From assembly GCA_035771165.1 (NCBI GenBank), contig JAWNZC010000421.1, positions 1,727,001 through 1,791,000 on the forward strand: a stretch of DNA of 64,000 nucleotides. The letters run 5' to 3'. The DNA is from Paragorgia papillata. Lineage: Eukaryota; Cnidaria; Anthozoa; Scleralcyonacea; Coralliidae. The notes under the pieces were generated by a model. The model made no database searches. It had not been told where the DNA came from and was given only the letters and a program-made list of their open reading frames with translations. Shown here one piece after another: positions 1-11,700 of the stretch. Position numbers and translations under genes: made by a program. Position 1 is the stretch's first letter; each line of letters starts with the position of its first letter.

Positions 1-611
1 TTAATGTGTGCTAATGCTCTTTGGCACTTTAAAACATCCTCTATTTTTGCCAGTAAACGAGTTCGCTTGAGATCTTGTAGAAAAAGCGATCTTGTGTAAC
101 AAAATAGGTGTAAATTGGTGGAGTAAATTTTCTCTCTCCCTGTTTTACAGTGGTGGGGTTAAAACATTTTTTGTTTTAAAAATGGTGGGGTTAAAATTTT
201 TTTGTGATCCAAGGTATTTTCTCTTCAGCTCTCACACTGGCAATAAATAATGACCGGTCCCTAAGAGTACTTCTTTAATTTGCTTTTCTTATGGATTTTG
301 TCTGATAACACTGTCTTAATTCTTTTTCAGCCACATGTGTAGTATGGTCCTCTATAGAGTTCAATGAGCAAGTTCAAATAGCACTGCGCCTACTTCTGAA
401 ATATAATTCTCAAATTATTAATGATTCATACAACAAAAACTGAAAGAATGGCGTGAAACCGAGAAAGGCTAGAAACCGGAAGAAAATATTACATAAATTT
501 AGTCATGTCAAGTTTCTCGCAAAATACAACTTCGTTTGAGAAGTAAGTTCAAACGCTAGAAAATGTTTTTTCTGATTTCAAAACACCTTGAAAATTCGTA
601 AGAATAGATTG

Positions 612-825
612 AATACGTTGAAGTCTGACGACGAGTCTTTAAGGTTTATTCTGGCTAACGCCAGACGATTTTATTCAGCACAGGGAGAGGTCCAGGCCTC
701 AAAGTGTTAAAACCTATATCTCTTTAACACTTTGAAGCCTGACGACGAGTCTTTAAGATTTACTCTGGCAATATGCCAGATGATTTTATTCAGCACAGGG
801 AGAGGTCCAGGCCTCAAAGTGTTAA
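612..825 (+). repeat. Palindromic hairpin repeat, tandem pair
   Basis: Two units (612-710 and 724-825) separated by AACCTATATCTCT. Each unit starts with an arm such as AACACTTTGAAGCCTG, has a central CTGGCTAACGCCAG-type hairpin, and ends CCAGGCCTCAAAGTGTT. Confidence 0.9.
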
Positions 826-1039
826 CCGATATTTCTCTTATAGAAAGCAATTATATATTCAATCTTTTTGGTTTAAACACGAGTTTAACGCTTTAAAAAT
901 AATCCTGCATCTATTCTGCTTAAAAAACCTCCCGAGTAATATATTTTGAGAAACACCAAAGTTTTCAATTTGTAAGCATTCAGAAAAAAATCCCAACTTT
1001 AAGAGAACTAGTCACACAGTGATTATTATTCACGAGAGA

Positions 1040-1100
1040 AACTATATGTGACTAGATCTTGCAAGGTTTCGGGTTCGATCCCCGTTTGTGAACACAAGAT
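1040..1100 (+). repeat. Partial tRNA-like remnant (B box only)
   Basis: GTTTCGGGTTCGATCCCCGTT has a self-complementary T arm with a perfect B box, but the 5' half is not tRNA-like. Similar B-box-only relics lie near 6255-6285 and 6480-6505. Confidence 0.35.
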
Positions 1101-1781
1101 TCTTGCTAGTGGTCTACAGTTGCTTTACTTTATACTTATACTATACAGAATTTACTATTACGAAGCTACCTTCAAAATAAAAATAGGTTATGACCAAGTT
1201 AGGTAAAACACAACTTAATTCAATATTTTTTAATTATATCTACGTTAGACATTTCTACTATCTACACTGACTTATGTTACTATCACTATTCCAATTTCTT
1301 ACCTTTGTGCTTTTATGAATTAGTGTGTAGCAAAGAGATGTTCAGTGAGCCAGCTCCTGGAAAATAAAGTCTTGGGGCGAGCTTTAAGTAGGAGAAAAAC
1401 TGCTGTCGGGTTTTAAATGATGCGGTATCCACAAGTAGAATAATTTATACACAGGACAGAGCATTATCTCTTCTCGCGCAAATATGCGTTGGGTATACAC
1501 AAAAGAAACTCAATTAATTGAGAGGAATAGTGAATGGGAAATCATAATGAGCTAAACATGTAAATTGTGGGAACAAATTGGAAATTAACATGTGCAACGA
1601 GCGCTCAAGATCGAACTCTCAATAGGATAGATAGTTATTTATAGGAAAGCCGAGACGCTCTTGCGCAGCTGCCTCAAATACAGAACAATACATTATTCAC
1701 ATTTTTTTAAAGTGCTTATCTCATCTGTGAGTATTTTACATATTCGTAACGTTTGAGTTTCCCTGAGATGCAAAATTGCTA

Positions 1782-2106
1782 TACAGTGTGTATAAAAAAA
1801 ATTCGAACCCTTAGAAAATGAATTAGCATTCTTTTCAAACAACCTATTGTAGTAGTTTGAAAGCCCTAAGCACTTCGCTGAACCCACAGATGCGTAAAAC
1901 ACACGGTCTTATACACCTGGGAAATTAAGATAACTTGAAGTGTATGCATGGTGAAAGTATTTAAAAGCTTTTTCGCTTCGTTTAACTTATGTGCTGATTA
2001 ATTTATAACGCAGCGCTTTTAGGGCTTTCAAACTACTACAATAGGTTGTTCGAAAATAATGCTAATTCATTTTCTGAGGGTTCGAATTTTTTTGATACAC
2101 ACTGTA
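1782..2106. mobile_element. Tc1/mariner-type MITE, 325 bp
   Basis: Flanked by TA on both sides. Terminal inverted repeats of about 90 bp begin TACAGTGTGTATAAAAA. The interior has no transposase. A half copy is at 45347-45471. Confidence 0.85.
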
Positions 2107-2199
2107 TATCTTGTCGTTCTAAAAATTCATCTTCATGGACTTTTTGCTGTGACAGCAAAAAAGGAATGAGCTTTTGGAAAGAAACAATTTCTACAACAC

Positions 2200-2422
2200 T
2201 ACTATAATGAGCTGTCAGATATGTTGAAGCGTACCTTAATTACACCGCGCACATTCTTTGTTTTAGGTTTATTAATATTTAAATAGCACGGTTGAGTGAT
2301 TGAACTAAAACGTTGCTATTGGACAATTCGTTCATTATACTGAAATACAGTGTGTTCAGTGACCATGCACCGTGCAGAACGAAGAATTTAACTGAGTTTC
2401 CAGACCATATTTTGAATGACTA
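2200..2422. mobile_element. MITE family E, partial copy
   Basis: Matches the interior and right end of the copies at 4227-4533 and 9464-9758 (AGCACGGTTGAGTGATTGAA, GAGTTTCCAGACCATAT), lacking a clear left terminus. Confidence 0.75.
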
Positions 2423-2554
2423 TGAACAGACTTACAGCAAGTAACGAATTAAAAGCCCCCAATATAAATTTTTGACCCAGAGTACTTTTGCTTGTAATAT
2501 AACCATAGAGCTAAATAGAAACAGACAGCCAAAAAAAGCCAACCTAGCTCTCAG

Positions 2555-2715
2555 GGGGCTTTCCATTTACACGGTTAGACCGGTCAGTCCGGTTAAATGG
2601 AACACGATTCGTTTGAGACCTGGGATGGTCTGACTGGAAAACTTGGTCCTAATCAAAAGTAAGTCCATTCTGGCCGGACAGATCGGTCTAACCTTGTCAA
2701 TTGGAAAGCGCCCTT
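2555..2715. mobile_element. Palindromic MITE
   Basis: Inverted ends GGGCTTTCCATTTACACGG and complement with GGTTAGACCGGTC inside; short unrelated centre. Superfamily not resolved. Confidence 0.7.
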
Positions 2716-3696
2716 AGAGTCCAAGGGACTCCAACGACAAGATTGACATAAAAATCAAATTAAAATACAATTCATGCAGTCGAATTTACAAATAATAGTG
2801 GGAGTGGCCGATAAGATGCACACATACAAAAAATAAATAAACGAAATTTTAACATCACTCATTTTATCCGGATTCATTCAATAGTTCTCAATAATATATT
2901 GACACGACATTCCCCCTAGATAATAAAAAAACTAGATTATTTTTTAGAGTCATGAATAGAAACCCAAACTCCATACTCCACAAAAATCAATATTAACTTT
3001 CAATTAGTTCCAGATTTTGAGAGTATATGGGAACCTTTTTTGAATGCCAACCTATATGCTGTAATTATGTACACTATTAAATATGTGAAACGGTTGTAGC
3101 TATATTCTGTTTAGTTCATCCATTAATTCGTTTCAACATCCTGGGCGTAGGAAGTTGTTAATGATGGGAGCTGTAACAATTAACAAACCTGTATTCTTGT
3201 AACTCATGGCGCGTATCAGATTAGAAAGAACTAATTGCATCAATAGTCGATTTGAAACCACCTGACGCCGACGCAATCATAAACTGGGCGGTCTATTGCA
3301 AAAGTTGGCGTCCAACATCAACTCGAAACATCGGTAGATGAATCTTCGAGTTCGTTAGCACACATGTTTTTATCATTATTTTTATTTAACTATATTGTAA
3401 ACAGTTTGTAAATTCTTCTGATTAATCGGTATAGCAGACAAGCCGTGCAATTAGTGTCTGATATAAAGAACAGGCTGCAGATAAGTCTGATAGGAAACAA
3501 GCAACTAAACCAAGGGCGTTGATCGAGTTTGTCGATATTAAAATCAGTTGATAGATCAGGGGACCGAATTAGATTCCCCAGTTGACTCAATTTTTCGATT
3601 TGACTTCCAATGTATGAATGTAAGATACATCATAATACTAGAAAACTAATCGTTGCAACTTTGAAGGCTGAACAATACTGTAACAATGCAACTATC
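2716..3696. other. AT-rich intergenic DNA
   Basis: No gene, RNA or repeat recognised. Confidence 0.5.
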
Positions 3697-4011
<315 letters not shown>

Positions 4012-4226
4012 TAATCATACCATACACCAAATCGGACAATTTAAAGAAATATAATACCAAGACCAAGTGATGATGACTTTGAAATAAAGTCGAAATATAA
4101 CCGTTTCATCGATTGTGTTTATATTATATATAACTGTTTTCAGGGTTGTTTTTTTTTTTGTACAGAGAGAATTGTATTGAAGAAATTCGTCAAAGTACAA
4201 CCATGTGTGTCCACTTCCACTGAACA

Positions 4227-4533
4227 TAGTCAATCGAGATATGGTCTGGAAACTCGGCAAACTTCAAAGCGCCTATAATGAGCTGGGATTTTATGTTGAA
4301 TCGTATATACCAATTACACCGTGCACATCCTTTGTTTTAGGTTTGTTAATATTTAAATAGCACGGTTGAGTGATTGAATTAAAACGTTGCTATTGGACAA
4401 TTCACAATTCGTTCATTATACTAAAATACAATGTGTTCAGTGACCGTGCACCGTGCACAAAAATGCATAAAGGCGAACAAAAAGATAGACCAAAGACTTT
4501 AGCTGAGTTTCCAGACCATATCTCGATTGACTA
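4227..4533. mobile_element. MITE family E, full copy
   Basis: Terminal inverted repeats TAGTCAATCGAGATATGG and complement; interior matches the copy in TIR-gene intron 1 at nearly every base. Confidence 0.85.
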
Positions 4534-4959
4534 TGCACTGACCGCAATTAGTCATAGTTGTCTCTCATTATGAATTTATGAGGGATACTCGGCTCCCACC
4601 TGAAACAAAAGATCGCTGGTACAACCGTTATTTTCAGTTATCAGCACTCAGTTTTCCTTTTTGTTTAGCAAGGGCGGACATAGACAGTGCTTTCACTCAA
4701 TTAATTTATCTATTTTTTTACTCTCGCTCATCCTTTTTACACCCCCTCCTTTTTTGCTCATCGACGGTAGGAATAGCAAATGTCTTTCGCATCTCATTAT
4801 CGATTTGTTATTGTCATTTATTTTGCTTTGATTGGATAATTTTTCGCATCTCATTATTAATTTGTTATTGCTATTTTTATCTGATTGGCTTATTTTTGGT
4901 CACGTGATTATCCTTCTTATAATATAAGCTCGTTGTTTGTTTACACTCTTTACGTTTCT

Positions 4960-5045
4960 CCTCTGACGAAGGGCTTTCGCTCGAAACGTTAGTCTCCTCG
5001 TTCTCGGTTTTGGCAGTATATATCTAACCTTACTATATTTCGATC
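4960..5045 (+). repeat. GACGAAGGGC..GAAACGTTAG retroelement-end-like repeat
   Basis: Contains CTGACGAAGGGCTTTCGCTC, GAAACGTTAGTCTCC and CAGTATATATCTAACC. Related inverted versions lie at 38644-38850, 39417-40333 and 60063-60215, and shorter pieces near 17545 and 25330. Possibly the terminal part of a Penelope-like or similar retroelement. Confidence 0.5.
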
Positions 5046-8000
5046 TTTGTTTCTAGGGTTTGATCAGCCACATGTTTTTCATTAGCATATATTTTGTCAA
5101 AATCACGATGCTGAAGAAACAGGAATCAATGTTTCTCTATGTGTTGTATATTTTGAGAAAAACACTGAAACCTCAATCTCTTAAACGATTTAGTTTATGC
5201 TGACGTCAGCTAAAAATGAGCGGGGAAAACAGCAAGAATAGTCAGACAAAATGGTCAAAATAGTCAAACTTCACAGAAAGATTTCTCCGTCGTTTCCAAA
5301 TCAGTAGACTATAGAACTACTATCTACGTAATTGAGTACAGATACCACGAAAGGTTAATTGATAGATGAGAAAATGAATTTAAATTGATTTAGGGAAAAC
5401 ATTATAGCGCTCCGTCCGTTTATTGCATATACCAAAACTTACACATTATTCGAAAGCTGATATAACTGGCTACAAGACTGCAGCAAAACATTTGTCATTT
5501 TATGAACGCAAAAAATAGCGCTTCTGTTTATTAAAGTTCTCATTTCAATTCGAAATGCTATAAGCGAACAACTATTTACTATAACGCTCTGAAAATTGGC
5601 AATTTGGTAGATAAATATCACAGCAAAAAAAAAGCGTGTCTGGGTTTGTAAAAATTCCAAATACGTTTAGAGTTATCGAATTTTTACTATTACAGCTAAA
5701 ACACAATCTCACAGGAAGTTGAATGGGCTTACATAAAAGGCCGTAAAACGTTTAACACCTGGACCTGAGTTCACAGGACGAAGCTCAGCGTTAAAAATGA
5801 AACGCATGGCGTTTACCTCAAAATTAAACTTATTATAAAGGATACTATATTTATAAGAGATAATAATTAATTTACTTCTAATCTTAATTCTCACGGTTCT
5901 CATCCTATAGTTGTCTTTGAAAAAAATGTTATGATAAAGTGTCATGCTGCTTTTATGAAATATACTGCAGCGTCCTACGATAAATATAGCATGCAGAGGC
6001 GTTTAAAAGGCCGTGAGAAAGAGATGAAAATGTGAAATGAATGGCTTGACAACGTAAAGATTGAAGAACATTGGAATATAGTAAGTACTATTGTTTATCC
6101 GAAGGTCTTAATTTCTGGAATTCTTATGCAGATGATAGGTTACAGAATATAATATAAAGAAATTAATGGCCATGAGAGATCTAAACTTATGAAGCTAGTT
6201 CTAGTGCTCTTTATCTCTCTAAACAGAATGCACAAGAAGTCAATAAAAAGGAGTGCTAGACAGAGATCGAACCTGCAGTGAGCTAATGAGGCTTGGATGC
6301 ATGAAGACCTCGCATGTGCTTCCTATATATATATTATAAGCGGAAAATCGCGTTTGCATATATGAAATATTTAGTAAAAAGAACCCATCAAGACATGGCT
6401 ATATGAATTTTCAACCTTTGTTGTTGATCAACACTTCAGTATAGATGAATATTTAAAGCATGTCTTACCGGTCACAAGAAGGTTGCAAATTCGACCCCCG
6501 TCAACAGAAATATTTTCTAAGTATTTGATATTGGCGAACGTCTAACAAACGTCTACAAGAGTACAAACTCTATACAAATGAAAGCCATAAATCATGTAAA
6601 CAAGAATGAATGGTGAACGGAACTATAGTAGTGTAGTTTGTGCGAAAACATCCAAGATAATCCCCTGAGACCTTGGGAAGAAAATAGTTGTATAGTATAT
6701 TATTGTTCCTTACACGTTTTGGGGGAAAATACCAAAATTGATATCGGAGAGAACCTTTATAGCGATGATTACTTATGCAAATATATTCTGCTTTCAATTG
6801 ATATATTCATGTTGTACGAAGTTTGCTTGGTTACCCAGGTATCATATCGGATGTAAATATTAAACAAAATATATAGAAACCATATGCGAAGATTATGTGG
6901 CTTGAAAGATCTTAAGAGGATAGATTATTCGTATATGAATGATTTACCTTGAGTGTTAAAGGTAAGAACAAACAGTTTTCATCTTAAGATAGAATTCAAG
7001 ATAAATACAAGTACGAGTTTTGTCTTGTAAATTTCTACACCTGCCAGCAACTCTGTTGTCGGTGTGACCAAAAGCTCGTGTATAATAAAACTAATGGTTA
7101 TGACCAAGAACGTACGAAGCAAGCAAATCTACCTATTCGTCGGGAAACGATCTTTATCCTATACTAAACTCCTATTGCATAAGACAAACTGAAAAGTTTT
7201 TAATAACTTTCACATCTTCAAACTCAGGAATAATACAAGAATAATGTACGGTGTCCTACGTTAATTATATCCCGTCAAGATAGCCAAACTAAGGAAACGT
7301 TAATGTGCCTAAAAATTAATATTCCTAAACATTTATAGAGTAAAATTAATATTGTCAAACCGTATAGAAATAAAATAAAAATTAATGGAAGACCATGATA
7401 ATAAGAAAAGATTGAATATATATTTACTAACGTTTCGTTGCAAACAGCAACATCTTCAGAGTTATTAAAATTATTACAAGAGGATACATATATATGACTC
7501 ATGTATACATGTTTCTATAACGTTGAATTTATCATGTATTGAATCAAGTTCGAGTTATAGGTTCGAAAATTCGACAATTCACACCACACCGCACTTAATT
7601 GCCACATATATGTCGTTTATCCGCCCAGATGCGACGGACGTTTATTATTGCGGTCGACCGCATTTAAAATTGTTGAACTAACTAAATTGTTTCAAACGTC
7701 ATACTTATACGGCCGGTACACATGCACGACCAGGTTTTGAATTTCTATGACAATTTTGATTTGTTCGTGTATACGACACAAAATATACGTTGTTTAATTT
7801 GACAACAAGCCCTAGTGTTGATTAAAAGCTGGCCATGCATGCATGCCAACTTTTTGGACAAGGCAAACTTGGTCGTATGTATATTATATATATTATATAA
7901 GGCATGCATTCAAGGAAAACTGCATGCATGGACTGACATTAGATTTAGTTTTGTTTATTTTGACATTGAATCTTTCAAAGTTTAATCCATAATAACTTGG

Positions 8001-8477
8001 TACTTATGTAAGTAATATATGAACAGAGGCAAGTAAATAAGGACTTTGAGATCTATGGCGTCAACCTCGACGACGACGTCCTTTAAACAAAATAATTCCT
8101 TTTGCAAAACAAAGAGAATGAATAATTTTAAGGCCCAAGAGTAATCCCAACACCGTTCTCGTTCTTTATACAACACCACATAGAGCATTTTCACGTCTTC
8201 AGGACGACGTCAACTCACCAAAAGAAGAGAACTGTCCTTTGACATGCATGCACGATCTCAACACAAACACTACAATCATTTTAGCAGTACTGGGGCGTTT
8301 TAAGTAATAGATAAATCCCGAGAACGAGGGATGTATGCTATATATGCTATATATATTAATTTATTATTGAAGAGGTTTTCCAACGAAGTTTTGTCTTTTT
8401 TTTCCACCTTGGACACAGATTTTCCTTGTTTTTTTTATTCATTTGGTTTCTAATTATTATTCAAGGGCTTTATGCGA
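5046..8477. other. Gene-free AT-rich region
   Basis: Scattered short AT microsatellites, tRNA B-box relics near 6270 and 6490, and a GAAACGTTAG-like scrap near 7430. No coding frame has recognisable composition or homology. Confidence 0.5.
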
Positions 8478-8662
8478 TATAAAGCCAGGTTTCCATATAG
8501 CCGTAAGAGCCGGCGGTATGTCTGCGGCAAGGGGCAATGGTCCAATCGCATACAGCTTTTTATTGCTGGCTAATTCAACACTGTCTATGATTGGACCATC
8601 GCCCCTTGCCGCAGCCATGCCGCCGGCTCTTACGGCTATATGGAAACCAGGCTTTATATACA
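8478..8662. mobile_element. Palindromic MITE in the TIR-gene promoter/5' UTR
   Basis: The two ends are long near-perfect inverted repeats (TATAAAGCCAGGTTTCCATA and its complement), each about 75 bp and including GCCGGCGG. They are separated by a short loop. The element ends about 65 bp before the ATG of the TIR gene, so it occupies the core promoter or 5' UTR. No coding capacity. Confidence 0.85.
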
Positions 8663-8726
8663 AACGTTGAGAAAAGTAAATTTTAACATACTATTCTTTT
8701 GAAGGTTTTCCAATTAAGAGACAGCA

Positions 8727-11700
8727 ATGGGCCATTCTGTATCAAAAGGAAGAGCTGCACGTAATGAACATTTAGTCCGGGACATTAACTACCTCCGAGA
8801 ACAAACACAAAAACAGGAAAAAGCTTACGAGGAGTTACAAAAAGAACACGAACAGCTCAAAACAAAAGCAAGTGCACAGAGCAAGGAATTGGAAAAGATT
8901 AAAGAAGAAAACAAGAATCTGAAAGACGCTTTAAAGTCAGCGAACGTTAGCATTGCTCTGGATTCGAGCGACGGTGCACCAGTGCTCGGGACAGAACTTG
9001 AGAAAGGAGAAGACGACGAGAAGCCAAAAGATGAAATCTTCTTGGACACCGATTCAGGAGTGAACGTCGAGCAAGGAACGAATAATCTAAAAGTTGGCGA
9101 TAAGGTTCTATCTCTTCATAAAGGATGGTCGTACTATACGGCGAAGGTCGTTGAGTTTGACACCAACACTCTGATGTACACCATTGATTGGGATGACGGT
9201 GATCCAACGGGCAGAGTACAAAAATACTATGACGTTGCACTCGATAAGACCCCCGGAGAAGACGAGATCGGAATTGGAACGCAGGTGTTGTTTCCACAGG
9301 TAAGAACAGTCTAACCAATCGACCAATTTCCTACTGCATTGAACTGGACCATAAAAAAGTAACCGCGAACATAGATGACAGACATTCGAGCCCTGTTTCT
9401 TAGGGTAGCAAGCGCTGACTTCATTCCCGTTAGATTGTTGATGCGATTGCATCAAACCATAGATAGTCAATCGAGATATGGTCTGGAAACTCGGCAAACT
9501 TCAAAGCGCCTTATAATGAGCTGGAATTTTATGTTGAACCGTACCTTACACCGTGCACATCCTTTGTTTTAGGTTGATTAATATTTAAATAGCACGGTTG
9601 AGTGATTGAACTGAAACGTTGCTATTCGATAATTCGTTCATTATACTAAAATACAATGTGTTCAGTGACCGTGCACCGTGCACAAAAATGCATAAAGGCG
9701 AACAAAAAGATAGACCAAAGACTTTAGCTGAGTTTCCAGACCATATCTCGATTGACTATAATCAAACGGCAAGTCAACCCACTTTCAGAAGATAACGTTC
9801 AGAAAAATATTAGCACTTAATTGCTACAATGAAAAAGTACTCAGAACGAGTCATTATGGTTCAGTTACCGTCTCTCAGTCATTGGAACGTTCGTCCATCC
9901 GTCCGTCCGTCCGTCCGTTCGTCCGTTCGTTCGTCCGTTCGTCCGTCCGTTCGTCCGTCCGTTCGTTCGTTCGTTCGTTCGTTCGTTCGTTCGTTCGTTC
10001 GTTCGTTCGTTCGTTCGTTCGTTCGTTCGTTCGTTCGTTCGTACGTTCGTCCGTTCAGAATCCATAGTAAGCGACGTGTTTTACGCCCAACAGGCCGGGC
10101 ACCGCTCTTTAGCGCTGTGTATTGTTATAAGCCAGTTCATAATCTCAACTGCGCACCAAAATGAGGTAAAAGTTGGCGTAATTTATGCAAATTTTGATCA
10201 CATATCCAAACTTCACCTTGATACTAATTTCCTTTGTTTTTATCTCATTAATTATTAATGAGGCTGAGAACTTTTAAACTAATTGTAGGGCCAATACCGG
10301 GGAACAGAAGGAAACAATATTGGAGGGATACGATATCACCAGGGACGTATCATCCGGGTGTACAAGGACTTCAAAGGCGCGAAACGTTACGATGGCGTTC
10401 ATACAAAAGGAGAAGAGGATGGGAAATGGGTCACTTTCAAGGACTACACCTACGAGTTTAAAGGCCTTCAGTTAAAGGACCTGCGCGTGTCGCCGAACAT
10501 CTACGATATCCTACATGCCGAGACACAAGAGGATGACGGGAAAGACATGGAAAAGCCATCGGTGCAAGAAAACAACAATGAACCCGAATACGATGTGTTT
10601 ATGTCGTACAGCAAGCTCAACAGCAACCAGGCTCTACAAAACGGAGAGGTAGAACGTGAAGGCTTGGGAAAGAGTATCGAAGAACATAAGACCCTGAACA
10701 GCAAAGCCAGTGATCCGAGATGGATCAAGCAACAATTGGTGAAACAAGGATTGCGCGTCTGGATGGACGAGTCGCGCAGTACGACAGACTTGAGCGAGAT
10801 GGTGAATATCATGAAAAAATGCAAGGTCATCGTTTCTTGTATAAGTAATGAGTATGCGCACAGCGACAACACCAGGATGGAGTTGCAGTTTACGAAAAAG
10901 ACCATCAAGAAGCCGATCCTACCGATCGTGGTCGGCGGGGGAGAATGGGAATGGCAGATGACTGTCGTAGGACTTCTCATAGCTGGAGAACTGTACATCG
11001 ATTTTACGGTGAGCTTTTCGTTGTTATATACTTGCATAAATTATATTAGATTTGCAAAAACGAATGAATGGAGCTATTGCGCGTGTGACATTTACATATG
11101 AAACAAACTGAAATATCTCAAAAAACGAAGCAAAAAACCGAAAAACTGCAAAAGATGTTACTTTGTCATTTTACGAGTTCTTTCAAATAAGACAAACTTA
11201 AAGGGCAATAGCACTAAAAATTAAGTTTGTCTAATTTGAAAGAACTCATAAAATTGTAATAGAAGATCCTTTACAACTTTTTCGTATCTCTCTTCGTTTT
11301 CAAGATATTTCAATTTGTTTGATATGTAAATGAGATGGTCTCTGACGTCAGGTGTGGGGTAAAATATTTTCACATGTAGCAAAAATGAGTTATATCTCTA
11401 AGTTTGTTCATCGAAATAATTTGAAACTGTGCACATAAAAACTCCTTGCGACGCTGAACATTTCATGTTAGATATGTAAGTGATTTTGCTCTGTATGAAA
11501 ATATTTTACCCCACTCCTGACGTCAGAGACCATCTCATTTACATATCAAACAAATTGAAATATATTGAAAAGGCAGAAAGATACGAAAAAGTTGTAAAGG
11601 ATCTTCTATTACAATTTTATGAGTTCTTTCAAATTGGACAAACTTAATTTTTAACTTTCATGTCATATGCACTTTAATACTCAATAACATTATTACTGGA

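Noticed and set aside
4967..4998. Hammerhead ribozyme core (CTGACGA ... GAAAC)
   Set aside because: The conserved CUGANGA and GAAA boxes are there, but an extra A precedes stem II, the 10.1-11.1 G-C pair is missing and I find no stem I pairing. A covariance-model scan would settle it.
10501..11037. 178-residue frame on the minus strand
   Set aside because: Antisense shadow of TIR-gene exon 2.
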